A stretch of DNA of 64,000 bases, taken from contig NZ_CP107006.1 of NCBI RefSeq assembly GCF_022867795.2, positions 310,001 through 374,000 of the forward strand, read 5' to 3'. Both the position numbers and the translations under genes were made by a program. Under the pieces are notes generated by a model. It did not search any database, was not told the DNA's origin, and saw only the letters and a program-made list of their open reading frames with translations. How positions within the stretch are numbered: the stretch's first letter is position 1; every line of letters starts with the position of its first letter. Below, one piece after another: positions 38,996-47,180 of this stretch. Origin of the DNA: Chitinophaga horti (GTDB lineage: Bacteria; Bacteroidota; Bacteroidia; Chitinophagales; Chitinophagaceae).

Positions 38996-39014
38996 CGGCC
39001 CGCATTGCGGGCCG
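38996..39014 (-). terminator. Hairpin at the 3' end of the NPP gene
   Basis: CGGCCCGC-ATT-GCGGGCCG, a perfect 8-bp stem 22 bp beyond the end of the minus-strand gene. The T-tract is weak, so termination is inferred. Confidence 0.6.
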
Positions 39015-39036
39015 ATGAAAGAAGTAACAGGCAGGT

Positions 39037-40386
39037 TTACTTACCGAGAATGCCATTCAGCAACACGCCGTCGCCTGCGGGCATATCGAGTTTCAGGAGT
39101 TGACTGATGATAGGAGCGATGTCCACCAGGCTCATTTGTGGAACGACAGCGCCTTTTTTGATGCCTTTTCCGAAGGCTACAAAACCGGTCTGGATCTCTT
39201 TAAAATCCGGGAAGAAGCCATGTGTGCCGCCTTTGCCTGCGCGAAGGAGCTGGCCGGTGGCAGCGCCGGAGAAGGAGTAGCCCTGTTCGCCGGCAAGGCC
39301 GAATGCGGCGGTTGGGTCGGCACCGATAGCGTCTAACTCCGCGCGGGTTTTAACCTGGAAGGTGGCCTGTTGGGCAGGCGGCAGATTTTTAAGGAGTTGC
39401 AATACTTTGTCGCGGGTTTTAGTATCGTTTTTATCCTTCAGCTGCAGGAAGGCGCCGCCGCCACAAGGGTGGAAGTAGGCTTTCCATTCATTGGGCTTTT
39501 CGGGATTGTAGAGGCCAGCCCGCACGAGCAGTACGTTCGGAGCGATACCGCCGTGAATGTCTACAAAACCATGGTCGCCGGTTACGATGAAGGTGGTGTT
39601 AGCGGCAATACCAGCCTTCTCCACCGCTTCGCGGATCACTTTGAAGGCATGGTCGGCGTTGGCTACCGCAGCACGCACTTTGTCGCCGTCGCGGCCCTGT
39701 TCGTGCTCGAAGTGATCGACCATTACCAGGTGAACGGCCAGCAGGGCAGGTTTGTGTTTTTGAATGATGTAAGCGCTCATGCGGGCGAGGTTCTGGTCGA
39801 TCGTGAGGTAGTCGTCGTCCCAGGAATTTTCGTCGAGTTTGCCCGTGGCGTTTAGCTCCAGTTCCTCGAACAAGCCGGCGGGGTGGGTGTTTTCGCGCAC
39901 GGCTTTGTTGGTGATACGCGCGCCGCCTTTGGCAGTTGGCAGGTACCAGTATTCGGGCACGTTGTATGTGGCAGGACTGTTGTACGATACAGGCCAGTAC
40001 ACCGAGGCAGAGGTAAGTCCTTTCTGTTTGGCCTGGCTGAAGATCGTCGGCACCTTAATGGAATCATAGTTCCAGATCCATTTACCGGTAACGCCTAGCG
40101 GCTCGGAAGGGGTGTTGTAAAATACGCCGTGTTTCAGGGGTTTTACGCCCGTAATCATGGTCGTGTGGGATGGATAGGTGACGGTCGGGAAAACGCCGTT
40201 TACGCCATCAGAATAGGCTCCTTCGGCCATTGCCTGGCGAAGGTTCACCATGTTCCAGGTTGGATCTTTGTAAAATTCCGGTCTTAAACCATCGATGCTG
40301 ATCAGGATGACGTGCTGTTGCTCCTGGGCATTTGCCGCTGCGGTGTGCAGCAGAAAGGCTCCCATGACGAGGAGAAGTTTTTTCAT
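39037..40386 (-). CDS. Secreted NPP-type alkaline phosphatase/phosphodiesterase
   Basis: Nucleotide pyrophosphatase/phosphodiesterase-like member of the alkaline phosphatase superfamily. The 449-aa product starts at ATG 40386 with a signal peptide (cleavage near ANAQE). Metal and catalytic motifs are visible: SIDGLRP (Asp about residue 32), the nucleophile segment TYPSHTTM (Thr about residue 70), LVMVDHFEHEQG, VTGDHGFVDIHG and GGTHGFFPD. All six ligand positions look intact. It is a monocistronic minus-strand gene. Substrate may be a nucleotide or another phosphodiester; not decidable here. Confidence 0.88.
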   Translation of the reverse strand: MKKLLLVMGAFLLHTAAANAQEQQHVILISIDGLRPEFYKDPTWNMVNLRQAMAEGAYSDGVNGVFPTVTYPSHTTMITGVKPLKHGVFYNTPSEPLGVTGKWIWNYDSIKVPTIFSQAKQKGLTSASVYWPVSYNSPATYNVPEYWYLPTAKGGARITNKAVRENTHPAGLFEELELNATGKLDENSWDDDYLTIDQNLARMSAYIIQKHKPALLAVHLVMVDHFEHEQGRDGDKVRAAVANADHAFKVIREAVEKAGIAANTTFIVTGDHGFVDIHGGIAPNVLLVRAGLYNPEKPNEWKAYFHPCGGGAFLQLKDKNDTKTRDKVLQLLKNLPPAQQATFQVKTRAELDAIGADPTAAFGLAGEQGYSFSGAATGQLLRAGKGGTHGFFPDFKEIQTGFVAFGKGIKKGAVVPQMSLVDIAPIISQLLKLDMPAGDGVLLNGILGK

Positions 40387-40533
40387 GCTTGTGAACATTT
40401 TTCAGGGCGCGAATTTCTGGAATTAGGCGGCGGATCGGCTGTCCGAAGTCGTGAAGTTTAGGTTAAGTTTTGTTAAGGTCCCGGTCGGCGGAAAATGGTA
40501 TATTGCTGTCGCACCTAAAACGGACACCAATTT

Positions 40534-40806
40534 ATGGGTATTCATTTATCCCGGGAGGGCGCGGGTAAACCGCCTTTATACCACTTAACCGAAGAAACGT
40601 TTAAAATTATCGCACCCGCAAGGGAGCAACTGGCCAAACAAACAGGGGTGGAGCTGGACCTGTTTGGCGATGTGCGGCTTTCCGCCCCGCACGCGGCGCT
40701 TTTCCTGGCGTTATTACAGTCTGTGCCCGATGTGCCGGCGGAGCTGAAGCAAACGCTGGAAACGGCTGTAAAGGAGGATTTTGCATTGCTGGCGCTGGGG
40801 GACTAA
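40534..40806 (+). CDS. Hypothetical protein (90 aa)
   Basis: I do not recognise this gene. The product MGIHLSREGAGKPPLYHLTEET... is soluble, with a short N-terminal beta part and helical remainder rich in Ala, Leu and Glu. It is followed 58 bp later by an immunity-type gene with its own promoter. There is no clear promoter of its own (TATATTG at 40499 is a poor match). It is probably real because codon use and GC match the neighbours. A role as partner of the immunity gene is possible but unsupported. Confidence 0.55.
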   Translation: MGIHLSREGAGKPPLYHLTEETFKIIAPAREQLAKQTGVELDLFGDVRLSAPHAALFLALLQSVPDVPAELKQTLETAVKEDFALLALGD

Positions 40807-40814
40807 AGAATCCA

Positions 40815-40848
40815 TTGTTTTATATAGCGCATTAATTGTATATATTTG
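40815..40848 (+). promoter_or_regulatory. Candidate promoter of the CdiI_2-like gene
   Basis: TTG (40815-40817), a 23-nt spacer and TATATTTG (40841-40848), a full match to the -7 consensus with a somewhat long spacer. It ends 16 nt before the ATG at 40865. Confidence 0.5.
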
Positions 40849-40864
40849 TCGTAACGACTAACCT

Positions 40865-41449
40865 ATGAATACCTACCTGGACAACACGATCGAAGTGCTT
40901 GAGAACAAAGTATGGGAATATAAAAAGTTCCCGACTATCCTGATCGAAACCTGCCACAATGCCCGTAAAAAGAAGATCAGGGATTTATCGCTGAACGAGT
41001 TGCGTACGCTGCTTACGCAGGACATTGGCGTTCCTTATATATTGCCTTCCGTAATGGCGGCGCTGGAAAAAGACTTGCTGACAGACACGCGGTTTTACCC
41101 CGGCGACCTGTTGCTGGCGGCCGTATCCATGCCCGAACGCACCTGGCGCCGGCCCGAGCACGAAGCGATCGGTAAAAAGCTGAAATCATTGCTGGATAAC
41201 GCCAGGCAGGATGCGGAATGGAAGGTGAACAGCAAGATCGAGGATGCGGTAAGCCGTTTCAGTGGCTGGTTTGAGGCGTGGTTGTTTGCTGGGGCTCTTC
41301 GTGCCCCACTCGTCATCGCGAATGAAATGAAGCCAACCTCTGCTTCAGTCTCCGAGACAGTAAGGCTGGCATCGATGAACAACTTGAGCGCAGACTACGC
41401 ACGAAGTTTGTTTCATTTCATTCGCAATGAAAGATTTGAGCGTGAGTGA
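40865..41449 (+). CDS. CdiI_2-like contact-dependent inhibition immunity protein, repeat-extended C-terminus
   Basis: Residues 1 to about 100 match the pattern of CdiI_2-type immunity proteins: YLDNTIEVLENKVW, KKIRDLSLNELRTLLTQDIG, PYILPSVMAALEKDLL and FYPGDLLLAAVSMPERTWRR. Such proteins neutralise contact-delivered toxins in the cytosol. No CdiA, Rhs or other toxin lies nearby, so it would be an orphan. From about residue 140 to 194 the reading frame runs through a palindromic repeat (41313-41430) related to a non-coding repeat at 38785. This gives the segment VIANEMKPTSASVSETVRL and the tail HFIRNERFERE. The original stop was probably lost by that insertion, so the tail is likely non-functional. 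Confidence 0.7.
   Translation: MNTYLDNTIEVLENKVWEYKKFPTILIETCHNARKKKIRDLSLNELRTLLTQDIGVPYILPSVMAALEKDLLTDTRFYPGDLLLAAVSMPERTWRRPEHEAIGKKLKSLLDNARQDAEWKVNSKIEDAVSRFSGWFEAWLFAGALRAPLVIANEMKPTSASVSETVRLASMNNLSADYARSLFHFIRNERFERE
41313..41430. repeat. REP-like palindromic element, copy 2, inside a coding frame
   Basis: The arms TCATCGCGAATGAAATGAAG (41313-41332) and TTTCATTTCATTCGCAATGA (41411-41430) are reverse complements at 18 of 20 positions. Interior pieces AGTCTCCG and GCAGACTACGCACGA match the interior of the element at 38785-38885. It forms the last third of the CdiI_2-like gene. Confidence 0.75.
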
Positions 41450-41493
41450 CCGTAGGGAAGCAATTTTCCGCTCCAGTCTCCGCGTTACAAAAA

Positions 41494-42837
41494 TTAACTC
41501 AACCCCAGTCTGCGACCGATGTTGGAGCTGAATTTCGTTTGTGGATCGTATTTCTGTTTTACTTCCTTCCACTCTGCATACTGTGGGTACATGGCTTTGA
41601 ACATGCCCTCCGCGAGCAGGGCGTCTTTACCGAGGTAGAGGCGGCCGCCGGCGTGCAACACTTTCGCGTCCAGTTTGGGCGTAAATTCAAACAGCTTTTT
41701 AGTTACCGGGAAGTCGATCGCCAGCGTGTAGCCTTTAAAAGGAAACGACAGGAGGCCCTGGCCATCGCCCATCTTTTTGAACACGTTCAGGAACGGTGTA
41801 CAACCGCTGTCGGCGATCATGTTCAGGATTTCTGTAAGTACCTGTTTGCCGTTGGTTTCAGGGATCACGAACTGGTATTGGATAAAGCCTCGTTTACCAT
41901 AGCCGCGGTTCCAGTTATTGATCGCATCCAGCGGGAAGAAGAATTTTTCGTAGTGAATAAACTCTTTGGGAGAGTTCTGCACGAAGCCGATCACTTTGTT
42001 CAATATCCTTACGGTGAAGTTATTGAGCGTGAAGTTCGGCATGTAAAACGGCACGGCCAGTTTGCTGGTGGGGTGCAGTTTCAGGGGGGCTGCTTTCAGT
42101 TTTTCGGGCAGATCGGCCAGTTTGGCGGCATTACCCAGCGTAAGCACGCCGCTGCCGGTGTTAGCGCCTTTGGCCAGGGCATCTATCCAGGCCACGGAGT
42201 AGTTGTACTCGTGGTCGTAGGTGTCCAGGGCCTCGAGCATGTGATCGAGGTTCTTTATTTTGAGCGACTTCTGTTTAAAGTAGGTCGTTTCAATCTTTCT
42301 TAGTTTGATGCGCGCGGTGAGGATCACACCCAGCAGTCCCAATCCGCCAAAGTTAGCCCAGAACAAGTCGGGGCGCTCGTCGCGGGAGGCGGTAACGATG
42401 CTGCCGTCGGCCAGCAGGATGGTGAAAGACACGACGCAGTTCACGAAGGAGCCGTCGGTATGGTGGGCTTTACCGTGAATATCATTGGCGATGGCGCCGC
42501 CGATGGTCACGAACTTGGTACCGGGGCAAATCATGGGTAACCAGCCTTTTGGGGCAAAGGCGGTAATGATTTCTTCCAAGCTGGCGCCTGCTCCACATTC
42601 CAGGATGCCTTCGGCCTCATTCCAGTCCAGGAAGTAGTTCATGTGCGTGCAGTCACCTACGTAATTTTGGGCGTTAACGGCCTGGTCGCCGTAACTACGG
42701 CCCAGTCCACGGGGCACCAGCGTGTATTGTTCGAGGACTTGCTGCACGTCGGCCGCGCTGCGAACCGACCCTGTATAAGACTCTATAACCGGGTAATTAC
42801 CCCAGCCTGCAAGTTTTTCCGTTTTTTGTACTGGCAT
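41494..42837 (-). CDS. FAD-binding oxidase, DprE1/aldonolactone oxidase type
   Basis: The 447-aa product belongs to the VAO/FAD_binding_4 flavoproteins. The N-terminal half carries PRGLGRSYGDQAVN (FAD pyrophosphate region) and PGTKFVTIGGAIANDIHGKAHHTDGS, with the conserved GGAIAND-IHGK motif of DprE1 and lactone oxidases. The C-terminal D-arabinono-lactone-oxidase-like cap ends in KFSSNIGRRLGL. ATG 42837 (MPVQKTEKLAG) is preferred because the fold starts soon after; ATG 42888 is the alternative. DprE1 homologues oxidise sugar C2' hydroxyls, so a role in cell-envelope sugar modification is plausible. The gene is divergent from a response regulator. Confidence 0.85.
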   Translation of the reverse strand: MPVQKTEKLAGWGNYPVIESYTGSVRSAADVQQVLEQYTLVPRGLGRSYGDQAVNAQNYVGDCTHMNYFLDWNEAEGILECGAGASLEEIITAFAPKGWLPMICPGTKFVTIGGAIANDIHGKAHHTDGSFVNCVVSFTILLADGSIVTASRDERPDLFWANFGGLGLLGVILTARIKLRKIETTYFKQKSLKIKNLDHMLEALDTYDHEYNYSVAWIDALAKGANTGSGVLTLGNAAKLADLPEKLKAAPLKLHPTSKLAVPFYMPNFTLNNFTVRILNKVIGFVQNSPKEFIHYEKFFFPLDAINNWNRGYGKRGFIQYQFVIPETNGKQVLTEILNMIADSGCTPFLNVFKKMGDGQGLLSFPFKGYTLAIDFPVTKKLFEFTPKLDAKVLHAGGRLYLGKDALLAEGMFKAMYPQYAEWKEVKQKYDPQTKFSSNIGRRLGLS

Positions 42838-42948
42838 AGCGATACTGTAAAAGTTGCCCAAATATACTACCGGTTCGCGGATATTCATAAACGGGGTGTT
42901 GGTACGGTTTTCGGAGATATTGATCCTGTCACCTTAAAACAGACTGAT

Positions 42949-43350
42949 ATGCCAAACAATACTGCAACCGCTGCTATCGCTCAGAAGTTATTGATTATAG
43001 AGGATGAAGGCGAGATGTGCCTGCTCATTAACCTGCTGCTCGACGGCCGTAAAATGGAAGTAGAACACGTAAAAACGATTGCCGATGCTGTAGAATATTT
43101 TCAACAAAATCAGCCTTCCGTAGTGTTGCTTGACAACCGCCTGCCGGATGGTTACGGACTCGATTTCCTGGGTTACATCAAAGATAATTACCCCGATACC
43201 AAGATCATTATGATCTCCGGTATGGACGCGGCTGCGAAAGACGTAGCGCTGGAAAGTGGCGCACACATCTTCCTGGAAAAACCATTTACCCGCTCGCAGC
43301 TTTGCCAGTCGATCAACGAGCTGATGGAAGAAGACATTTTCCCTTGTTAG
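42949..43350 (+). CDS. Single-domain response regulator (CheY-like)
   Basis: The 133-aa product starts at ATG 42949 (MPNNTATAAIAQ). It has the receiver domain: acidic pair in LLIIEDEGEMC, phospho-acceptor Asp in VVLLDNRLPDGYGLDFL, the conserved Ser in IIMISGMD, and Lys in IFLEKPFTRSQL. No output domain is present, so it signals by protein contact or serves as a phosphate relay. No histidine kinase lies in the window. The longer in-frame extension upstream (to 42643) overlaps the divergent oxidase and is rejected. Confidence 0.92.
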   Translation: MPNNTATAAIAQKLLIIEDEGEMCLLINLLLDGRKMEVEHVKTIADAVEYFQQNQPSVVLLDNRLPDGYGLDFLGYIKDNYPDTKIIMISGMDAAAKDVALESGAHIFLEKPFTRSQLCQSINELMEEDIFPC

Positions 43351-43358
43351 GATATTTT

Positions 43359-43407
43359 TTAGCGAAATATCATGAATCGCCTTCGTGTATTCTTGATATT
43401 TCGCTAA
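43359..43407 (+). terminator. Long hairpin after the response regulator
   Basis: TTAGCGAAATATCA (43359-43372) pairs perfectly with TGATATTTCGCTAA (43394-43407), extended by GAAT/ATTC inside one mismatch. No T-run follows directly; terminator by position. Confidence 0.65.
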
Positions 43408-43481
43408 TATTTCTCCCTGTTTTCGACATTACTTTTTGTAAATCAATCAGTTGCAACTCCGGCATCTGAATTGCAAAGCTT

Positions 43482-44408
43482 ATGCGGCTCACTGAAGGGC
43501 CTGCATATATGAGCAATGGGATCATTTTTACTGCCAATCACCATAGAGAACGGGACGCGCAACCTGCTACCGTTAGTCACCCACAATTTGAACTTTTTTC
43601 GCTGGAAAGCAATGCTGCCCTGCAATTCATGGACGATCATGAGGCGCGGCGGCTCGACCTGTTCGAGGTGCTCTGGTGCAAATCGGCCACTGGCACCGTG
43701 CAGGCCGATTCTGGTGTGCGCGATGTGGAACCGCAGCAATTGTTCATCCTGGCGCCCGGGCAACTTCGCCGGTTCCAGTTACAGCCTGGTGCCACCGGCT
43801 ACTACCTTCGTTTTTCCCCCGACTTTTTATATGTGACCAGTCACCTGAAGGAGATTGCCGGCTTGCTGGAGCAGCATCATATGAACATGCAAGCACTTAC
43901 ACTGGATGTGCATCGTGAATTGCAGGAAGACCTGGAAGATGTGGTGAGGAAGATGAAGCGGGAGTATTATGGCAGCCAGCGCATGCGGTCGGAGTTGCTG
44001 ACGGAGTTGTTAAGTATGATGATGATTTACGTATCACGCGGCCTCGATGCCATCGCTCCGTCGCCGGTGGTAACGCGCGAGGGGGAGTTAACGATCCGGT
44101 TCAGGCATCTGCTGAAAAAGAAGTTCCTGACGAAAAAGAAAGTGTCTGACTATGCATCGGAGCTGCTCGTAACGCCCAATTACCTGAACACCTCTGTGAA
44201 AAAAGTGACCGGTTTTACAGCCAGTCATCATATACAGCAACAGATCATCAACGAAGCGAAAAGACAACTGATTTCTTCAAACGGAAGTATGAAGGAGATC
44301 GCGTTTTACCTGGGATTCGATAACATTGCACACTTCTCGAAATACTTTAAGGCGAAGACGGGGGTGAACTTTACCAGTTTCCGCAATGGGCTGGAAGTGG
44401 CGAGATAA
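43482..44408 (+). CDS. AraC family transcriptional regulator
   Basis: The 308-aa protein has an N-terminal cupin-type sensing domain (FEVLWCKSATGTVQADSG, FILAPGQLRRFQLQPGATGYYLRF) and a C-terminal double helix-turn-helix of the AraC class (KKVSDYASELLVTPNYLNTSVKKVTGFTASHHI, then MKEIAFYLGFDNIAHFSKYFKAKTGV). It probably regulates in response to a small ligand. Target genes are not evident. ATG 43509 (MSNGII) is an alternative start nine codons in. The flanking genes are co-directional but separately spaced, so it is likely monocistronic. Confidence 0.9.
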   Translation: MRLTEGPAYMSNGIIFTANHHRERDAQPATVSHPQFELFSLESNAALQFMDDHEARRLDLFEVLWCKSATGTVQADSGVRDVEPQQLFILAPGQLRRFQLQPGATGYYLRFSPDFLYVTSHLKEIAGLLEQHHMNMQALTLDVHRELQEDLEDVVRKMKREYYGSQRMRSELLTELLSMMMIYVSRGLDAIAPSPVVTREGELTIRFRHLLKKKFLTKKKVSDYASELLVTPNYLNTSVKKVTGFTASHHIQQQIINEAKRQLISSNGSMKEIAFYLGFDNIAHFSKYFKAKTGVNFTSFRNGLEVAR

Positions 44409-44554
44409 AAAAGAGGGTACACCAAAAGTGGTTTGAAGGTGATTAGAATCGTGCTAAAGAAATTCTCTGCCATCACAATGTTACTTTTGATGCAGCCCTT
44501 TTGATTTTCATTCGATTATCAGGTATATCACATGCGCATGAGCAACTGCGCAAC

Positions 44555-45427
44555 ATGTTGCCTGCTTACTATGTGAACTTACCTGTCGGGGAAAATGCGT
44601 ATTTTTCAAGGATGGAAGCGCCTGCCTACATCCGCCAGTTATACATGCCTGTTCAGCCCACGGTGAAACAGTCCGGCACCGACGTGACCTACCGCGAGCT
44701 GGCGCCTGACGAGCGTTTGCGTAACTACATTTATTGTTACTGGGAACTGAAAACTACCCGGCCGCTTGATACAGATTTCATATACCGCGTAGTCGCCGAT
44801 GGCTGTATCGACATCTTCTTTGAACCGGGGCATGACACCGAGCAATTCGTGATGGGCTTTTGCCGCAAGTACACGGAGTTTCCGCTGGATAAGACCTTTC
44901 ATTATGCAGGCATCCGTTTCCTGCCTACCATATTTCCCCAGTTATACGGCGTAGACGCCGCTTCGCTGAGTAATGCCGCCACCCCATTGGCAGATGTGTT
45001 GCCCGCCGCCGCTACGTTCATTCGTTACCGTTTTGCACCTGGTATTTCTCTACAAGAAATGAAGCCTCTGCTGGACAGCTATTTCCTGGAAGTGATAGCA
45101 GGTACCCCATTTAACTACGACGTACGGTTGTACGATGCATTATCGCGCATCCTGGAACGCTGCGGCGTGCTGGATGTGGAAAAGGAATTGGATACGGGCA
45201 TTAGTCCCCGGCAGCTGCGTCGCCTGTTTGGTTATTACCTGGGCGATTCTCCCAAGATATTCAGCCAGGTAGTGAGGTTCCAGCATATTTTGCGTGCAAG
45301 GCCGTCCGTACAAAGTTTGCGTCAGAACAAACTGTTTTTCGACGTGGGCTACTACGACCAGGCGCATTTCATCAAATCTTTCCGCAATTTCTACGGCGTT
45401 ACCCCGTCCCGCGCATTTGGCCGTTGA
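44555..45427 (+). CDS. AraC-type regulator with DUF6597-like N-terminal domain
   Basis: The 290-aa product combines an N-terminal DUF6597-like region (YRELAPDERLRNYIYCYWEL, VVADGCIDIFFEPG, GFCRKYTEFPLDKTFHYAGIRFLP) with a C-terminal AraC HTH (GISPRQLRRLFGYYLGDSPKIFSQVVRFQHI, FDVGYYDQAHFIKSFRNFYGVTPSRAF). This class often lies next to VOC/glyoxalase genes, as here. The start is uncertain: ATG 44555 is used, an in-frame TTG lies at 44501, and ATG 44612 is also possible. Confidence 0.88.
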   Translation: MLPAYYVNLPVGENAYFSRMEAPAYIRQLYMPVQPTVKQSGTDVTYRELAPDERLRNYIYCYWELKTTRPLDTDFIYRVVADGCIDIFFEPGHDTEQFVMGFCRKYTEFPLDKTFHYAGIRFLPTIFPQLYGVDAASLSNAATPLADVLPAAATFIRYRFAPGISLQEMKPLLDSYFLEVIAGTPFNYDVRLYDALSRILERCGVLDVEKELDTGISPRQLRRLFGYYLGDSPKIFSQVVRFQHILRARPSVQSLRQNKLFFDVGYYDQAHFIKSFRNFYGVTPSRAFGR

Positions 45428-45495
45428 TGTTTGTCCGATTTTTACAATGTTCTTGTTGCTGATTGCATGAACTTTGGAGTATTAAATCAATTGTT

Positions 45496-45951
45496 ATGAA
45501 ACCGTTTCTTTGTTTCCTGCTGCTGATGGGAATGGCCGTTGGCACAAAGGCGCAAGTCAAACCAAAAAAGAATGTTATGAAACTTAATGCAGGCATTATT
45601 ACGAAAGAGATCGCGGCTACGAAGAAATTTTATACAGAAGTATTGAACTTCGGCGTCACCTTCGAGAATGAATTTTATTTGTTGATGCATGCGCCGGGTG
45701 GTGCTTCTGAGTTGAGCTTCCTGCTGCCCGGGCATCCTTCGCAGCAACCGTTATTTCACAAGGCTTTCAAAGGCGAGGGCGTGTACCTGACCATAGAGGT
45801 GGAAGAAGTAGATGAATTGTATGCGGCGATCAAAAAGAAGGGCATTCCTATTGCCATCGAGATACGGGATGAGCCCTGGGGGGACAGGCATTTTGCGATT
45901 GTGGACCCGAACGGGGTGGGGATTGATATTGTGCGGTATCAGCCGAAGTAG
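45496..45951 (+). CDS. VOC/glyoxalase family protein with signal peptide
   Basis: The 151-aa product begins with a signal peptide (MKPFLCFLLLMGMAVGTKAQ), then the paired beta-alpha-beta-beta-beta units of the VOC fold: IITKEIAATKKFYTEVLNFG, FYLLMHAPGGASELSFLLPG and YLTIEVEEVDELYAAIKKKG, followed by DEPWGDRHFAIVDPNGVGIDIVRY. The final Asp-Pro-x-Gly-x-x-x-Asp motif is standard. A signal peptide on a VOC protein is uncommon and suggests a periplasmic role. It lies 68 bp after an AraC-type regulator that probably controls it. ATG 45496 is chosen over TTG 45463. Confidence 0.85.
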   Translation: MKPFLCFLLLMGMAVGTKAQVKPKKNVMKLNAGIITKEIAATKKFYTEVLNFGVTFENEFYLLMHAPGGASELSFLLPGHPSQQPLFHKAFKGEGVYLTIEVEEVDELYAAIKKKGIPIAIEIRDEPWGDRHFAIVDPNGVGIDIVRYQPK

Positions 45952-45962
45952 TTTAGCGACTG

Positions 45963-46007
45963 AATAAATAAGGGCTGACCAATACTTTTGGTCAGCCCTT
46001 ATTTATT
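45963..46007. terminator. Bidirectional terminator, 20-bp perfect stem
   Basis: The arms 45963-45982 and 45988-46007 are perfect reverse complements (core AAGGGCTGACC / GGTCAGCCCTT) around the loop TACTT, flanked by AT-rich ends. It serves the convergent VOC and DUF1275 genes. Confidence 0.92.
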
Positions 46008-46014
46008 AATGATC

Positions 46015-46689
46015 TTAATCTTTTCTCCCCAAAGGAAATAATGCCACGCACATCAGCAGCAGCAAAACGCCAGGCGCAGCCACAGACCCGAGGCCCATTT
46101 GCTTTGCCAATAGCCCACCGCAAAGGCAACCTCCCAGGAAACCGCCGAGCGTGAAGGCCTGCTTCTTCAGCGCAGTGCCTACGGAGTCGTCGAATTGGGT
46201 GCGGAGGCCCATTTCGAGGTCCAGCGCGAGTTGTGTAACGTTGCCTGTCATGATCGTGGTAGGCCCGTACGTTTCTTTTGTATACAACCGGCTAAACGCA
46301 TTCTGTAGTCCCATGGCGAACACCAGTGCCAGCGCAATGGTAAACAACGTTCCCGATGGGATGGGGGCGAAGTATTCCATGGCCAGGATGGTAAGTCCGC
46401 AAGAGAGCATCAGCAGGCCTTCGATGGCGAGTACGGTGTAGCGGTTGGCCGTGCGGGCGATAATGCGGCCGCCTATACTTACAGATACAATAAAAACGGG
46501 GAACGACAATAGTTTGATCCATGCCTGCGACTTCTCATAGTGTACGAGGTCGTAAGCAAAAACGATGAAGTTGCCCGTTACGTGTGCGGAAAACAATTCG
46601 TCGGCCGCCACAAAAGTAGCGGTATCACAGAAGCCAGCACAGAATGTTAACAGCAGCGTGATGTACCGGATGGTGTTAGGCTGTTCCAT
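46015..46689 (-). CDS. DUF1275 (YoaK-like) membrane protein
   Basis: The 224-aa protein has about six transmembrane segments and the DUF1275 motifs FCAGFCDTATFV, FSAHVTGNFIVFAYDL and GLQNAFSRLY-x-TIMTGNVTQLALDL. The family is proposed to be a membrane transporter, without defined substrate. It is the last gene of a seven-gene minus-strand operon (52,203 to 46,015), starting 6 bp after the Dps stop. Confidence 0.9.
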   Translation of the reverse strand: MEQPNTIRYITLLLTFCAGFCDTATFVAADELFSAHVTGNFIVFAYDLVHYEKSQAWIKLLSFPVFIVSVSIGGRIIARTANRYTVLAIEGLLMLSCGLTILAMEYFAPIPSGTLFTIALALVFAMGLQNAFSRLYTKETYGPTTIMTGNVTQLALDLEMGLRTQFDDSVGTALKKQAFTLGGFLGGCLCGGLLAKQMGLGSVAAPGVLLLLMCVALFPLGRKD

Positions 46690-46695
46690 AGTTTA

Positions 46696-47169
46696 TTATT
46701 TTAGATGCGCCCTTAACATCCAGGCCATTTTTTCATGTTTTTCCATCAGGCCTGTGATAAAGTCACTGGTACCGCTGTCTTTCAGCTCGTTGGCAAAACG
46801 GTTAATGTTTTCGCGCAGTTTAATGATCAGGCTTTCGTGATCTTCCAGCAGGTGACGAATAAAGATCTCTGAAGTGTTACCATCCGGCAGTCTTTCGGAG
46901 AAGTGTGTCAGTCGCAGGTATTCGTGCAGGGTTGCAGGAGCGTAGTGACCGAGAAAGCGGATGCGTTCTGCCACCTCGTCCATGATCTCGTCCAGCGCTT
47001 CGTACTGGCTTTCGAAGAAGAGGTGTTTGTTGTAAAAGTCCGCGCCTTCGATATTCCAATGCGCGCTGCGCGTTTTTGCGTAGAGCATAAATTCATCCGC
47101 CAGGATGGTGCTGAGGGTCAGCGAAACGCTGGCCAGGTTTTCCGGAGAAATACCAATGTGTGGTTGCAT
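46696..47169 (-). CDS. dps: Dps/ferritin-like DNA-protection protein
   Basis: Dps dodecamers oxidise and store iron and protect DNA under stress. The 157-aa protein starts at ATG 47169 (MQPHIGISPENLASVS). It has the ferroxidase segments ARSAHWNI-type (TRSAHWNIEGADFYNKHLFFESQYEAL) and DEIMDEVAERIRFLG, plus LLEDHESLIIKLRENI and the terminal EKHEKMAWMLRAHL. The longer in-frame extension upstream overlaps doxX and is rejected. It lies between doxX and DUF1275 with gaps of 6 to 12 bp, so co-transcribed. Confidence 0.93.
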   Translation of the reverse strand: MQPHIGISPENLASVSLTLSTILADEFMLYAKTRSAHWNIEGADFYNKHLFFESQYEALDEIMDEVAERIRFLGHYAPATLHEYLRLTHFSERLPDGNTSEIFIRHLLEDHESLIIKLRENINRFANELKDSGTSDFITGLMEKHEKMAWMLRAHLK

Positions 47170-47180
47170 ATTCTTTATTT

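Noticed and set aside
41446..42303. 285-aa plus-strand ORF opposite the DprE1-like gene
   Set aside because: Antisense shadow. The minus frame has clear FAD motifs.
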